Below, in pieces: positions 1 to 10,995 of a stretch of DNA of 64,000 nt. Position 1 is the stretch's first letter, and every line of letters begins with the position of its first letter. Origin of the DNA: Lentinus brumalis (taxonomy: Eukaryota; Basidiomycota; Agaricomycetes; Polyporales; Polyporaceae); contig MARA01000012.1 in NCBI GenBank assembly GCA_001792895.1, forward strand, positions 434,001-498,000. The letters are read 5' to 3'. The translations under genes were made by a program, and so were the position numbers. The notes beneath the pieces are model-generated. The model ran no database searches. It saw only the letters and a list, made by a program, of their open reading frames with translations, and was not told where the DNA came from.

Positions 1-661
1 ACCTCACGAAGACCAAGGACCTCAATGGCGCCACTGCAGCGCAGGAAGCGGCACCTGCCCCACGCAAGGTATGCACTCTTACCATCCCTGCTTCATCGCT
101 GACTCGGCCCGTTCTGCTGGCAGGCGCCGCATCCCCTGTGAGTCTATCGCACGTTCACAAATACCACACACGCCGACTAACTAGCTTCACACATGTCTAA
201 TAGGGCCGGGCTCTATCCGCCGAAACCGAAGAGTGAAAATGCTGTCAGTTTTCCCGCGCCGCCTCCGCCTAAGAAGGTCTCCCGGCTTGCCGCCTCCGCC
301 TCCGACTCGACATCTGCGGGGAAGGGAGGGCGCACACGCAAGAAGGATCCCGGCGGTCCTTGGCCCCCGGCTCCTCACCCTGATGACAAGCCAAAGTGAG
401 CATCTCCGTATGCCATGTGTCTGATCCGCTTGTTGAGTGTGCGTTCAGGGAGATCGCCTCCCGCATCTGGAAGGCACTCAATCCGGAGGGCAATGAGGCG
501 CAGTACGACGACTGGTACAAAGAGATGAAGACGCATGCGCGCCGCACCGTGAGTCTTTGCCTCAGGTCCTTGGACGCAACTCACCTGGCAAGTCTCAGAA
601 ATGGATCAGTGCAAACAAGAAGGCGGCGGAGGTAGCTACGCAGTCGCGTGAGGCTGCTTAG
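1..661 (+). CDS. 3' end of an unrecognised multi-exon gene (partial)
   Basis: The window opens inside a gene. Exonic sequence runs to 68, followed by an intron that starts GTATGC and ends GGCAG at 123. A possible 14-nt exon follows (124-137). A Pro/Lys/Ser-rich exon runs from about 204 to 395, and an intron 396-447 joins codon AA|G so that the frame continues as EIASRIWKALNPEG. A last intron begins GTGAGT near 550, and the final exon ends KKAAEVATQSREAA with TAG at 659-661. The last 60 or so residues are basic and predicted helical with several Trp and Lys residues. They loosely recall a small DNA-binding domain, but I do not recognise a family. The 14-nt exon is the weakest part of the model. 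Confidence 0.5.
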
Positions 662-733
662 GGAGGTGGCTGGGCGAGAACGAGCATCCAGGAGGACTGC
701 GCGGAGAGGAGGACCACGAGCGGTGAGCACTGG

Positions 734-945
734 GCGTTGGGCATCGGGCGAGCGGGCATCGGGCGAGCGGACGTCGGGCGAGCGGGCATCGGGCGAGCGG
801 ACGTCGGGCGGGCGGACGTCGGCGGGCGGACGTCGGGCGGGTGGACGTCGGGCGAGCGGGCGTCGGGCGGGTGGACGTCGGGCGAGCGGGCGTCGGGCGA
901 GCGGGCGTCGGGCAGGTGGACGTCGGGCGAGCAGGCGTCGGGGCG
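734..945. repeat. 15-bp GC-rich minisatellite
   Basis: About 14 imperfect copies of a 15-bp unit, typified by GGGCGAGCGGGCGTC, lie between the end of the first gene and the FunK1 relic. Variants alternate GCATC/GCGTC/ACGTC and GAGC/GGGC/GGGT. The unit length is a multiple of three, so several frames on both strands stay open through it (for example repeated ASGERTSGER). These open frames are a by-product and are not annotated as genes. Confidence 0.9.
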
Positions 946-1105
946 GCAGCTTTCGGGATGGCTGGCATGTATTCGGCAGAGCCAGTGTATTCTAATCTAT
1001 TGCGCTGCCCCACTATGTCTAGCAATGGATGTGCATAGATGACAAAATAGCGGGATAGATGTGTCATGAGCTGCCCCGGCCAAATGTCAATTCAGGTCTA
1101 TTTGA

Positions 1106-3121
1106 ATGTATCCGATTATCATCCTGTGTATTGACGAGATAGCAATACATCGCCCTAGATGGCCCTACCCGGGTTTCTTACTGGGCCTGACTGCCGAAGA
1201 CCCCGACCATGACCTCATGGGACGACTGGCCATGGCCGAGAAGAGCGACATTTCAGAGATTGAAGACACTCTAATCGAGGGGCAGCAAGAGCATTACACT
1301 TTCCAATTCGGTCGTGAGGCGTTCGCCGATTCTATTGCGAGTGATGCTCCTCGTCACCGCCTCACAGTTCCTACCGATTGCGGCCTGACTTTCTCGTCGG
1401 AAAGCCGATTTTCGTCTCGGAGTCTCCGGGCGCTGCTGGATCCCGTACTCGCGGTTATGTTGCTTGGGACATCCAGAACAAGCGATTTGCGTTCCTCAAG
1501 GATGCGTGGCGTCGCAAGGGTGGAGGTTCTGCTACTGAAGGGAAGGTGCTACTGCAGCTTCGTGCCGCTAGTGTCGTTAATATCCCCACATACGTGTGTG
1601 ACGCGGAGTTGCAGGATTCTGCCACTTCCCACTCACTAGGGCAGAACTCTCGGTTCAAGGCACCCGCTTGTTGCAGGCGCGGACAAGACCGCCCACCGAC
1701 GGAATCGAATCGGGGAACGACCGTCGAAACCACCGGCACCGACCGCGGCGCACCGGCGGCACAACAGCTCGGTGCTGAGAAACCGCCTCTCGAAAACGTC
1801 AAGGCCGTTCGCAGCTATCTTCACTACCGTATGGTAGTGAAAGATGTGTGCCTTCCACTCCGTGACTTCAAAAGCGGGAAGCAATTGATTTCCATCGTTC
1901 GTGACTGTATCAAAGGTACAACACTGTTATATGGTCCCACTTGGATGTTGTCGTTGACCCATCTATTCTCAGCACACGAAGGGGCAGCAACAAGAGCCCA
2001 AATCATGCACTGTGATATCAGTATTGGCAACATGCTCATCTGCCCCCGAGTTGAGGCCGACGAAGAGGGAGTACTACGCGTGAAATGGTGAGGCGTTCTG
2101 AGCGATTGGGAGTTGTCTCGGCATGTTTCTGCGGACGTCCAGATGGGCGCAGGTCTTTTCTGGCAGGTAACTCGTAACAATGCATGTTCTGTGTCATCCC
2201 AGCTGAATCTTTTGTTTCGCAGGGCACTTGGCAATTTGCGTCGGCGAACGTCCTCGACAACCCTGACAAGCCGGTCGCAATTGCCGACGAAGTCGAGTCA
2301 TTCTTCCATGTCATCCTCTATTACGCCCTTCGATATCTCCGCCACACCATGTCTAGCCCCGAGAGCACCATGACTGACTACTTCGACTGGTACTCGTGGC
2401 GAGCCGGTCACTATCGCTGCGGTATAGACAAACGGATTGCGATGCGTACCGGAAGACTCGAGGAGTCGGGCTCGGGTTCCTACCAGTTCCTCGGCGATGA
2501 CGGCGCATCGGGAAGCCAGCCTCTCAACTGGGTCCTCGACGTCATGTTGAGCTACTTCCGAGCTTGTTACCAAGTGTTCGTGAGGCTTCAGGATCGCGAG
2601 AACTCGATGGCACGTTGCTATCGGCGGCTCAAGCATATAATGGCTCGTCAGCGCGCTGGTGAGGCACCGGCGGAAAGTGGAGAAGAGGACGGGAAGGATC
2701 AGGATCAGGACATCTTGGAGGACGAGGAGAAGTCCGTTGAGGATACGCTCCTCATCGATAGCCATGTCGAGCTGCTCGAGTTTCTGGATGAAGCACTGGA
2801 GTGGGACTGGCCGAAGAAGGATGTGGTGGGCGACCAGCTCAAGAAGGAGCCGTCAGCCGCTGCTCCGAGGTTGCAGTCCAGACTTCGTTCTGGCGACAAC
2901 AAGGCCACAGTGTCCCAAACACTCAGCGGACGCTCACGCACGGGTGCCCGAGCTGGAGGACCTCATATGTAAGTACTCAAAATAAGAGGGAGCCGGACGA
3001 ACCTGCAGCCAAGCGTCGCCGCATTGCTTCAGCCATACCGGAGAAGAGTCGTGTTACTTCGAGTGTCCGCGCTTCATTGCCGTATAATCTCAGGCCGACA
3101 ACGATAGTTAGAAGTAAGTAG
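1106..3121 (+). pseudogene. FunK1-type fungal kinase relic, 5'-truncated, with frameshift and internal stop
   Basis: Segments match the two intact FunK1 genes at 10996-17808. Around 1494 there is FAFLKDAWR (N-lobe lysine), then HYRMVVKDVC, then IMHCDISIGN (catalytic loop), then GVLSDWELSR (DFG-equivalent) and a C-terminal KRRR tail. An in-frame 57-nt intron (1916-1972) sits at the same phase-1 position as in the intact paralogues, and a second intron ends at 2223. The first 200 or so residues of the family, including the RLSRW motif, are missing. The frame shifts by one base near 1370-1382, and a TGA at 2089-2091 interrupts the codons just before DWELS. The acidic C-terminal part (EEDGKDQDQD) and the last 45 codons to 3121 need another shift or intron near 2910-2986. 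A non-functional copy is the best reading. Confidence 0.75.
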
Positions 3122-3587
3122 CATCTTTGATCACTTGTGTCTAGTACGTATTGAGGTATCGGCATCCCCGGCCTTGTCAAGTACAACTCTCAACATCACG
3201 CGTGCCGCATTCTCTGTGCTCAGTGCGGCCCATGTACCAGATAATTAGACATTGCCATCAGAGTTCCTGCCTCCGCCTTCATGTTCTCCGAACTTGTGCC
3301 CCTTATTACGCGCCAGCATCGTCTCGCCAGACATACTGTACTGAGCAATATCAATCAGCATACTTACTCATGTCGTCGGCTGCTGAGACCAGTCGTGTCA
3401 AGTTCGCACAAGAAGGTCGTAAATGATCATAGTACCAACAGACCGAGTATCATACATCGTATCGTATAAAAAATCGTATCGCACGTCACAGCGAAACATA
3501 CACACCGTCAGACAGATAGCAAAAGCAAAGCAAAGAGGATAGAAAGCTAATGCTACAACCCGAGAACCGCAAGTGAGGGATCAGATC
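3122..3587. other. Intergenic region between convergent 3' ends
   Basis: No gene seen. It separates the end of the FunK1 relic on plus from the stop codon of the OPT transporter on minus, so it should hold the two 3' untranslated regions. Short AT-rich stretches near 3460-3540 are the only compositional feature. Confidence 0.6.
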
Positions 3588-6500
3588 CTAGTCTAGCGCG
3601 CCGTTCCCATTACAGTAGTCCACGTTGCCTTGCGCCGGGTTGCCCGCCCAAGCGGGGAATGGCTTTGGCACTCCCGACGCACCGAAGACGGCGAACGCAA
3701 GAATAAAGATCATGACTTGTGCACCGCCGTCGAGCGCACCGCCAAGGATGTAGTTGTACTTCTTGAACCAGCCAGGGTGGTAGCGGCGCAGCCAGAGCTG
3801 GGAGATGAGGCCGACGAGGACGCTAGACAGGATCGTGGAGTTCGAGCCGGAGGACATCCACGCAGAGTACATGTAGATGAGGGGCAGGATGACGGAATCA
3901 ACCTTGACGCCGCAGATCACGGGCCATTTCTGCGCAGATATGAGCAGGTGTGAGCCGAACCATTGAAGATTGACAGATAGAACTGACGAACCCTAGCGAT
4001 CACCCATTGGATCGTGGTTGGGATCATGCCGAAGACAAGACCGAGAGGAATCCAGATATATGGCCCATGTGGGCCGTAGAGTTGCTTGGCTAGCGACCAG
4101 GTGACGGCAGCACTGTTCAAGCTTTGGACTTCTTGACCGCTGGACGTTATAGCGACCGTGAGTATATCTAACTGACCAGAGAAGCATCACCATGTACGCA
4201 CCTCCAGACGTTGGTACCCCTGGGGTCAAGCAAAATGTCGCGTTGTGCGTCCACGACAGAGATCATGACCACTGGTCGCTGTCAATATACAAGCGGTACT
4301 AACATTCGTAGCGACTACTGACCGTAATTCACGAGTGCGCCTGCAATACAGTCACGATTGCGGTCAATCACAGTGGCAACCAGGATAAGCGCAGTCCCTT
4401 ACACACCTAGCAAGGTGCCCCAGATCTGTGTAAGGAACATCGCGCGAGGAGGAATCTTGAGGTACTGGCCCATCTTCAGATCTTGTGCCAAACCGATGGA
4501 TGTCGAGACGACATCGTGGCTCCACATCGAGAACTGACAGTAATCTATCAGTCACCTACAACATCGATCTAGGCCGGCCGAATACATACGTAAAGGTTGG
4601 CGACGGGCTTCCCGGGATTGACCGCGCCAGCAACCATCTTCATGAGCTGATTGGTGGCGACGCCGTTACCCATACGCGCGTAAAGTAGGGTAGAGAAAGG
4701 GGTGATGAAAGCGCCCAGGAGGAGCGAGATGATATATGACCACCACGGCAGCGTGGTCTGCCCCTGGAACACGACGATGAGACCTGCAAATTCACAGCTC
4801 AGTCAACAGAAGTGACACGCAATCAGAGCATCTCGCGGTAGACGGTCGGCGTACCTGCGAAGAACGAGAGGGCCAGCAGGATGATGTACCACCACCAAGG
4901 GACTTCCGAGTAGTTCTTGTTGATTACCTGCGCCGCATGCTCGTCAGTAAGCACGTGTCGCATGCGAGCCCCGATAGTATATACCTGCCAGTGCGGATCC
5001 GGCTGCGTCTTCGCACGCGCCTGTTTGAAAGATTCGACGACGTACGGAGACCAGAAGAGGAGTGTGTGTGCGATGAGGCCGCCGATCTGTGCGTTCGAGT
5101 GAGACGAGTCAGTTCAGCACCGGCGATCTCACAAATAGAGGAACGCGCACCGAGAGGTTTGCGGCAAGGTTCGACCAAGCGTTCGACCCAGTGATGGCTG
5201 GAAGACCAACGGTGTCGAGGGCAGTCTGGTTGAGCGTGAAGGTGGTGCCAAACACGGCTTGCTGGTTATAATGGGTGCCGTTCTGTGAGTACAGCGACGT
5301 CGAAAGCATCGGGAACATCTTGGAGTTCCATGCGTTGGTGTAGTAGATTCCCATGATGATGATGTAGCAGAGGGCGTAGCCAATCCAAGAGTTGGCCTGT
5401 TGGACAAGCGGGAGGCTCATATAGGTCGAGCTGATGTACTGCCAGTCAAAGGAAATGCTGAGGAAGCCAAGCCCCTCGTTGCCGTTTGTGCCGCCGAAGA
5501 GATTTGTGATGACATCCTGAGCTGCGCTCGAAACGTGTTGGGTCGACAGGCAGACAATATTGATACCGTTCAGTAGCGGGAAGATGTACGCTGGGAATAC
5601 TTCGAAGCAGAACATGCCGGTGAAAGCCGTCCAGAAAAATCTGAGACGCTTGTGGTTCTCTTTGGTGTCGAAGTGGAGAGTTTGAAAGATGGACACGGTG
5701 GGCAGGTTCTGCGAACCTCGTCGATCAGTCAAAATGTCAGTCACAAGATCATAGCAGGTCTACTTACAGCCCAGTAGACCATCTCCGAAGGATATACCGT
5801 GAGCGGGCGAAGGAGTCCAACAAGGCCGTACCTGTCCAGAATGTCAGCGAGGACAGAGATCACCGGAAGACTAGCTTACCCAAAGCATGCCGTAGAGAAC
5901 GTTGCAAGGACTGCGGTCGTAGCTTCGACATTGGTGTCGTAATAGAGCTGTCGGATACTATTAGCTTATATATCGACCCTCGACCTCAGAGGATGCTCAC
6001 GCGCTGAACAGCAAAATTCATGACGGCGGTACTGCCATACGCTGCTGTGGAAGCAACCAGGGACGAGACAACATGCTACATTCCCATCAGCGCACTGCCA
6101 GCCAACCGGGCACAAGGTTGGTACCTCCTTGATACGGAATTCGCCCGGATTGATGAAGTCGATGGCCCCAGCGAGACGTTCGAAGCGGGTACCCTCGACC
6201 CATTCCTTGCGAGGGAGATACTTCGCCCAAGCAAGCCCGACAGTGTATATCAACAGCAAAAGGAATACAGTTGACACCGACAGCTGAACCGGCTTGAACA
6301 AATAAATCTGTATGGCGCATGTGACGTCGGTGAGAATGTCTTCTGGCCACGATAACGAACTGTATGGACGCAAGCGCACCTGACAGAGGGCAGCTCCGAG
6401 TCCGGCAAAGACAGTTCCAATGAAGAGAGAACGGAAGGTCAATGCAGGGTCGCCGTCGTCTCTCACGTCGACGAGATAGCGAGAGACGTCGCGGCCCGAG

Positions 6501-6694
6501 GTGATGACAGGCTCGCCGTTGACGTACTCGACTTCATCGTCGTCGTAGGCGGGACCGCGCTCAATTTTGTGGGCGAGGTAGGAGTCCGAACTCTGGTGCT
6601 TCTCGAGTACCTTCTTCTCGTCGAAAGACTCGGTGGGAGAGGAAGGAGCAGCAGGCAGCTTAGGCAGCTGGTCGACACCGTCTTGAGTAGCCAT
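3588..6694 (-). CDS. OPT-family oligopeptide/peptide transporter
   Basis: A many-exon gene for a polytopic plasma-membrane proton-coupled transporter that imports small peptides. Members of the OPT family may also carry glutathione or siderophore-like cargo. The start at 6694 gives a 100-residue acidic cytosolic N-terminus, then RSLFIGTVFAGLGAALCQ, then after a 72-nt in-frame intron the FKPVQLSV helix, and the family hallmark FINPGEFRIKEH, completed across a spliced junction near 6130/6080. Later exons encode the hydrophobic core (FFWTAFTGMFCFEVFPAYIFP near 5640-5580, GYALCYIIIMGIYYTNAWN, LYARMGNGVATNQLMK near 4690-4640, PYIWIPLGLVFGMIPTT) and the C-terminal GWFKKYNYILGGALDGG with stop TAG at 3588. 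Introns are about 50-75 nt. The order and spacing of the blocks look complete, so the gene appears functional. Substrate cannot be told from sequence. Confidence 0.92.
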
Positions 6695-8201
6695 GACGAG
6701 GGAGGGTGGCGAGGGCCGTGCAGCTATGGTCGAGCACAGAGGACCGTTGAGCTGAGGGGAAGGAGCCCGGCTCGAGCAGATGCCGCCCTATATACATCGG
6801 GTAGGGAGCTTGAGGGAGATGGATAAGGTGCTGGAAGCTACGACATGGTTCCAGTGCTCTGTGCAATCTCTGGAGCCACGCAACATCGCGGAGCCTGAAG
6901 AACCCCGGCTCGGCCGTGCCTAAGGCGAATGCTGGCGAAATAGAGCCCAAGGTCAGCGAGATTGAGCGAGAAGCGGACACGGATCTCCCATGCTCACCCG
7001 TTACAGAGATTGCGCCATCGCGAGTGAGAGTGCATAACGATACCCTCCACATGGTCGCTCCTCATCAGATCTTGGGGCATTCGCATCGAGATAGTCTTCT
7101 TGGCGGTCGGCTAGCCTCAGCTGGTTCACTGCATGGTTCAGAGCAGGACCATCTGCGCATCGAGAGACACTTCAGTGGAGAGGAGGGGAAGAAACGAGCA
7201 GTATGAGTTTCGCCGAGAAAGGAACGCACCACTGGGAGAACAATCAGCCAAGCTTCTTCCCTTCCCGACTTAGCAATCCGAGCCGCCAGCAGCATCGCCG
7301 GTAGAACGGATGCGACGATGTTCGACATCAACACTTTGCGTGCTTCCCGCCGTTTCTGGCTGGAGTTGCCGTCAGCCGATACGTCCCAGCTCGCGAAATT
7401 CGGAGTAGACTCCTTCCACTTTCTGAACGGGCGAATCGCCTTGACAAACTCGCCGTGGCTGAGAAGAGCGGCGCGCGTCACAACAGCCGGCATCAATTGG
7501 TGGATTTTGTAGCAGGGCCGAGCTGGTGGTGCATGGAGCGCAAGGTGCAGCGCGCTCCCGAATCATCTGCTCAAAACCTTGGGAAGAAGCTTTAGCTAGT
7601 GTATCATTCATTGCTTTATCGCATTTCTGACCTGGTTGCAATTCACAGGACTTCGGCATGTCGCAGCTCTTCTGTCCTCGCTGCAAACTTGAAGGCGACC
7701 AGGCTCGTGACGCGCCGGCATTGCGTCCTACTATTTGCATGTGTCTCTGTCTGAGAAACGCTGTGTAGGTTTGGTCCAACGCCGATCGTCGGCGGGGCTA
7801 TTTGTCGCTCACTCGTTGACATGAGAGGGGTCGAGCGCGACGATGACGGGGGGAAGGAACGGGAGACGCCTGAACTTCGGTCTGGGCCGATATCGCCCCG
7901 CCGCCCAGTCGCGAACACTCAAGTTCTCTCTCCATATACCACGGCGAGCTCCGCAATGTCCTACAGTAGGCCTTCATACCGCCGTCGCATTTCATAACGT
8001 CGAGACCCGGGTGAGCTTATCATACGAGGGCCGATGCTGCTGCGCGTCTCTCAAGGCCACGGAGGAACGGTCCCTTATGTATGACCGGGTGGTTGAAATT
8101 GCGTCTGGAGTCCACCGTAGTAGTGTTCGGGACAGAGGGGGGGGGGGGGGGGGGTTAAGGAATCATGAGTGAGGTCACTGGCAACCTGATGTAGCACTCA
8201 C
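6695..8201. other. Long stretch without a convincing gene
   Basis: Upstream DNA of the OPT gene, then unresolved sequence. One minus-strand open frame at 7065-7496 (144 codons) has a central hydrophobic run around SNIVASVLPAMLLAARIA that could be a membrane segment. It has no family match I recognise and its codon pattern is not distinctive. It could be one exon of a gene that also includes the exon-like pieces at 8202-8500. Nothing else is supported here except the G-run at 8137-8154. Confidence 0.35.
8137..8154. repeat. Run of 18 G residues
   Basis: Uninterrupted G homopolymer, preceded by GACAGA and followed by TTAAGG. It lies in a presumed intron or spacer just downstream (minus strand) of a splice-donor-like GTGAGT. 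Such runs are error-prone in sequencing, so the true length may differ, and they can form G-quadruplexes on the plus strand. Confidence 0.95.
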
Positions 8202-8500
8202 AGCGTTTCGGAGAGAAGTCGGCGCCGCGCGCTCCGCCATACGCGCATATTTGCGGCGGACGTCAGCCAGGACACCGGTATCACGGAAGGGCAGTAACGT
8301 GTCGTGGGACCACGCTCCTGCACCGTTGATAATGAGTTCAGTCTCGTGTAAGAGCCATTCAACACTCACCTGGCTGGAAAGCAAACGGAAGGCTCAAGGC
8401 GCACCTGTCAAACGAGAGCCCATGGTCAAGACCCTGCAAACGAAAGAACGCTCGCTCACCAGCGATGTCCGGGAGGAAGACAAGGGAGTACGACCTAGGC
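8202..8500 (-). CDS. Possible exons of an unrecognised gene
   Basis: On the minus strand, short open pieces are bounded by good splice signals. One reads PRSYSLVFLPDIAG before a GTGAGC donor. A second is a tiny piece with LDHGLSFDR. A third reads VEWLLHETELIINGAGAWSH and continues to LRNA before a GTGAGT donor at 8196-8201. The amino-acid composition of the third piece looks like real protein rather than noise. I could not join the pieces into a full gene, do not know the family, and place neither start nor stop. Confidence 0.3.
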
Positions 8501-8764
8501 TGTGAAAAGGAAGCAAGAGGTTAGATGTAAGGGACTTGAACTTTCACGCACGACGTGACAGCTTCTGAGTACGATCGAGCCTCGACACGCATGTGAACCA
8601 AGAACTGGAATTAGGACCAAGATAGATATTAAATGATGTGAGAATGGTACAGTACTGCGAGGTTGTCGAGCGTAAGCCATATTGGAGAAGATAACGTAGG
8701 GACACGCTCTCGAGCGGGGCGTGGGGGTAGGGGAAGAACGGCAGTCGGAGTGGAGAGGTGCGGC

Positions 8765-9759
8765 TCAAAGCTGGCACTGAGTCTGGAACGCTCGCGGGTC
8801 GATCTCCAAGACCGGGACCCACTTCGAGACGTATCCCTTGACCTCCACTACGGAGGTCACGTAGATATGCCTGAAGGTGATCTGTTTCAGACCAATGGCC
8901 CATTCGGGCTCGCGGCATTCGATCTGTCTGCAATTCTGCGGAAACGCAAGGGACGGGAAGGTTATTCGTCAGTAGGGAACGCGAAGGCGCAAGAGGCGCG
9001 GCGACAGATGAGATGACGTACTGTGACCTTCAGCACCCAATCTACGAGTGCCTGGCAAACCATATCGAGTAGATCGACTTTTGTGAAGGCTCTCTCGCCA
9101 GTGTTGACATGGGCCTGCATGTCTAGATAACACGTCCGAGTGTCGTATCCAGGCCACTAGAGCAAACGTCAGTTCCGAATAACCGTCTTCTGACAAAGCG
9201 GAGTACTTACATGGCTCTGGAACAATGGTCGACCCTCCCTTGAAAACAGCTCGTCCACACTCGCATGCGGATCATCGATACCCAGGTATGTCCTCCCCTT
9301 TTCGGCGAGCTTGGTCCATTCGTCCAGCGAGATCCCGCGGCAACCACGGGACGAGAATGCAACGTCGTTGAGAATGCAAGCGTTGGAGAATGGAAGGGGA
9401 ACCGAAACGCGCGGGATGACGCGCACACGTGATGTGGGACGCGGGCAAGCATATCGCTCGTCGAGGAGCGGTGAACGTCGTGCGCGGGCAGATGGCGCGA
9501 CTGGTCGGGCATAGAACGGGTGGTGAGTAACCGTTCGTGTTTCACCAACAAGCAGTCTACGTCCAGCGGGTGACCCCGCCTGCTGTGGCGTAAGCCTGAG
9601 GTGTGGTTTAGCCTCCTCGGAGTCGGCACTGTCAGCCATGAAAGCGGAGGATGAGGCGAGTACTCCGCTCTCATTCGACGCGAGAGTCGACAGCAGCCAC
9701 GGAGGGTAGCATGTAAGGAAGAGGTGCTGCATGTCGGGAAGAAGACAAGTGTGGCGCAA
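8765..9759 (-). CDS. Hypothetical protein, three exons
   Basis: The model starts at 9759 and reads through a long first exon to the donor at 9205-9210. It skips a 54-nt intron (9157-9210), reads WPGYDTRTCYLDMQAHVNTG to VLKVT, and skips an 86-nt intron (8936-9021). It then ends in FRHIYVTSVVEVKGY and DPRAFQTQCQL with TGA at 8765-8767. Both introns have GTAAGT or GTACGT donors and pyrimidine-AG acceptors, and the frame is kept, which supports a real gene. The middle section has a charged region near LDEWTKLAEKGRTYLGIDD. No family is recognised and no signal peptide or membrane segment is evident apart from a mildly hydrophobic start. An internal Met is an alternative start. Confidence 0.55.
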
Positions 9760-10995
9760 GGATGTGGTTGGTGGTCGGTAGTAGACTTGAGTGGGAACCG
9801 GTGCTTCGGCGTTGATGATTATATGATGTGGAATGCAGGTGGCAAGCTGCCAAACAAGATCACTGGTTAAAGTGGTCGCAGTGCAAAAGAGATATCGACG
9901 ACCGATGTAAGGGTGTACAAAAGCTTCGGGGCTCGGTGGTCACAATCAAGAGAAGGGCGCTAATCGCCTCATTGTCTTCCTCATTGAACTTCAACGTCGG
10001 GCCAAAGTCTGTGGACCGGTGAGCGTCAGTGACACGCAGCTTACTGAGAAGACATACCAATGGGTGAGCGTGGCGATGGTTGCTACTGTCGAAGACATAA
10101 TGCCACGAGGTCTAGCTTGTCAGCGCGAGGGAGCGGGTTTCAAAGTTCCGCGAGTTGCAGTGAGACGACCAGGTAGAACTATCGACTCGCTTCCACTTTC
10201 GGGATATCAGAGAATTCAAGACGGGGCTTCTAAGCCAGCGTGCGTCCGGCGAGACCATACCCTTGTTGTCGCATCCACGATACATCGAATACTGTGTAGC
10301 AGCGCAACTTCCTACTCACCTTGCACATCGAACAGCGACACTGCGGATAGGAGGTCACGGCCATACGGCCGACTGCAGCAATGAATCAAACGTACAGAAC
10401 GAGCGGACGGAGTCAAATGTAGGGTTTCGATTGTACGTGCCAGGGTACCGCACGAAAGGTCGGGAGGTGGACTTGTGTTCGAGTATGTCAAGTTATATTA
10501 TGGCGGGTTGCGTCGCACTTGTGCAAGGGGAGGAAGATAGTAAACATAAAGTGAAGGCTTGAAGACGTACATATGGCAGAATCCAGATACACCTAGCAGT
10601 AGCCTCCACTGTAACTCGAAGACTATGTGTTGCCCGGCTTGTGACTGACACTTCGATTCGAGCAAAATTCAAACATCTTCAGCAGTGCGGGACAGAGAGT
10701 ATGCAGATTGAGAGGACCAGCACTCGAGCAGAGCACCGCGCGACAACGGTGGACGGAGGGAAGACTACTTACTTGAAAATTACACGTCGCACCGAGGCAG
10801 GCGACAGCGCCTATCGCAATCGAACTGAATAGAACTGAATCAATCCGCTCAGTAGTAAGTACGTGGACTGCTGCACATTGCACATGGCCGCATACCACGA
10901 CAAGACAAACACGCAGCACGCACAACACGACGGACATACTTACTTGCATACATAGATGGTGATGTTTTGAGATGTCACAAAGTCTCCATAAGTAT
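9760..10995. other. No gene recognised
   Basis: About 1.2 kb between the hypothetical gene's 5' end and the 3' end of the first intact FunK1 gene. Open frames here are short, unrelated to known families and on conflicting strands. Several ACTTACTT or TACTTACTTG motifs resemble isolated splice donors but form no consistent exon chain. Confidence 0.5.

Noticed and set aside
636..1067. Long Thr/Pro/Arg open frames on both strands over the minisatellite
   Set aside because: Created by a 15-bp repeat with no stop codons in several frames; no gene signals.
2089..2223. Treating the TGA in the FunK1 relic as removed by an intron starting GTGAGG
   Set aside because: Such an intron would delete the DWELS motif needed by the kinase fold, so a true stop is more likely.
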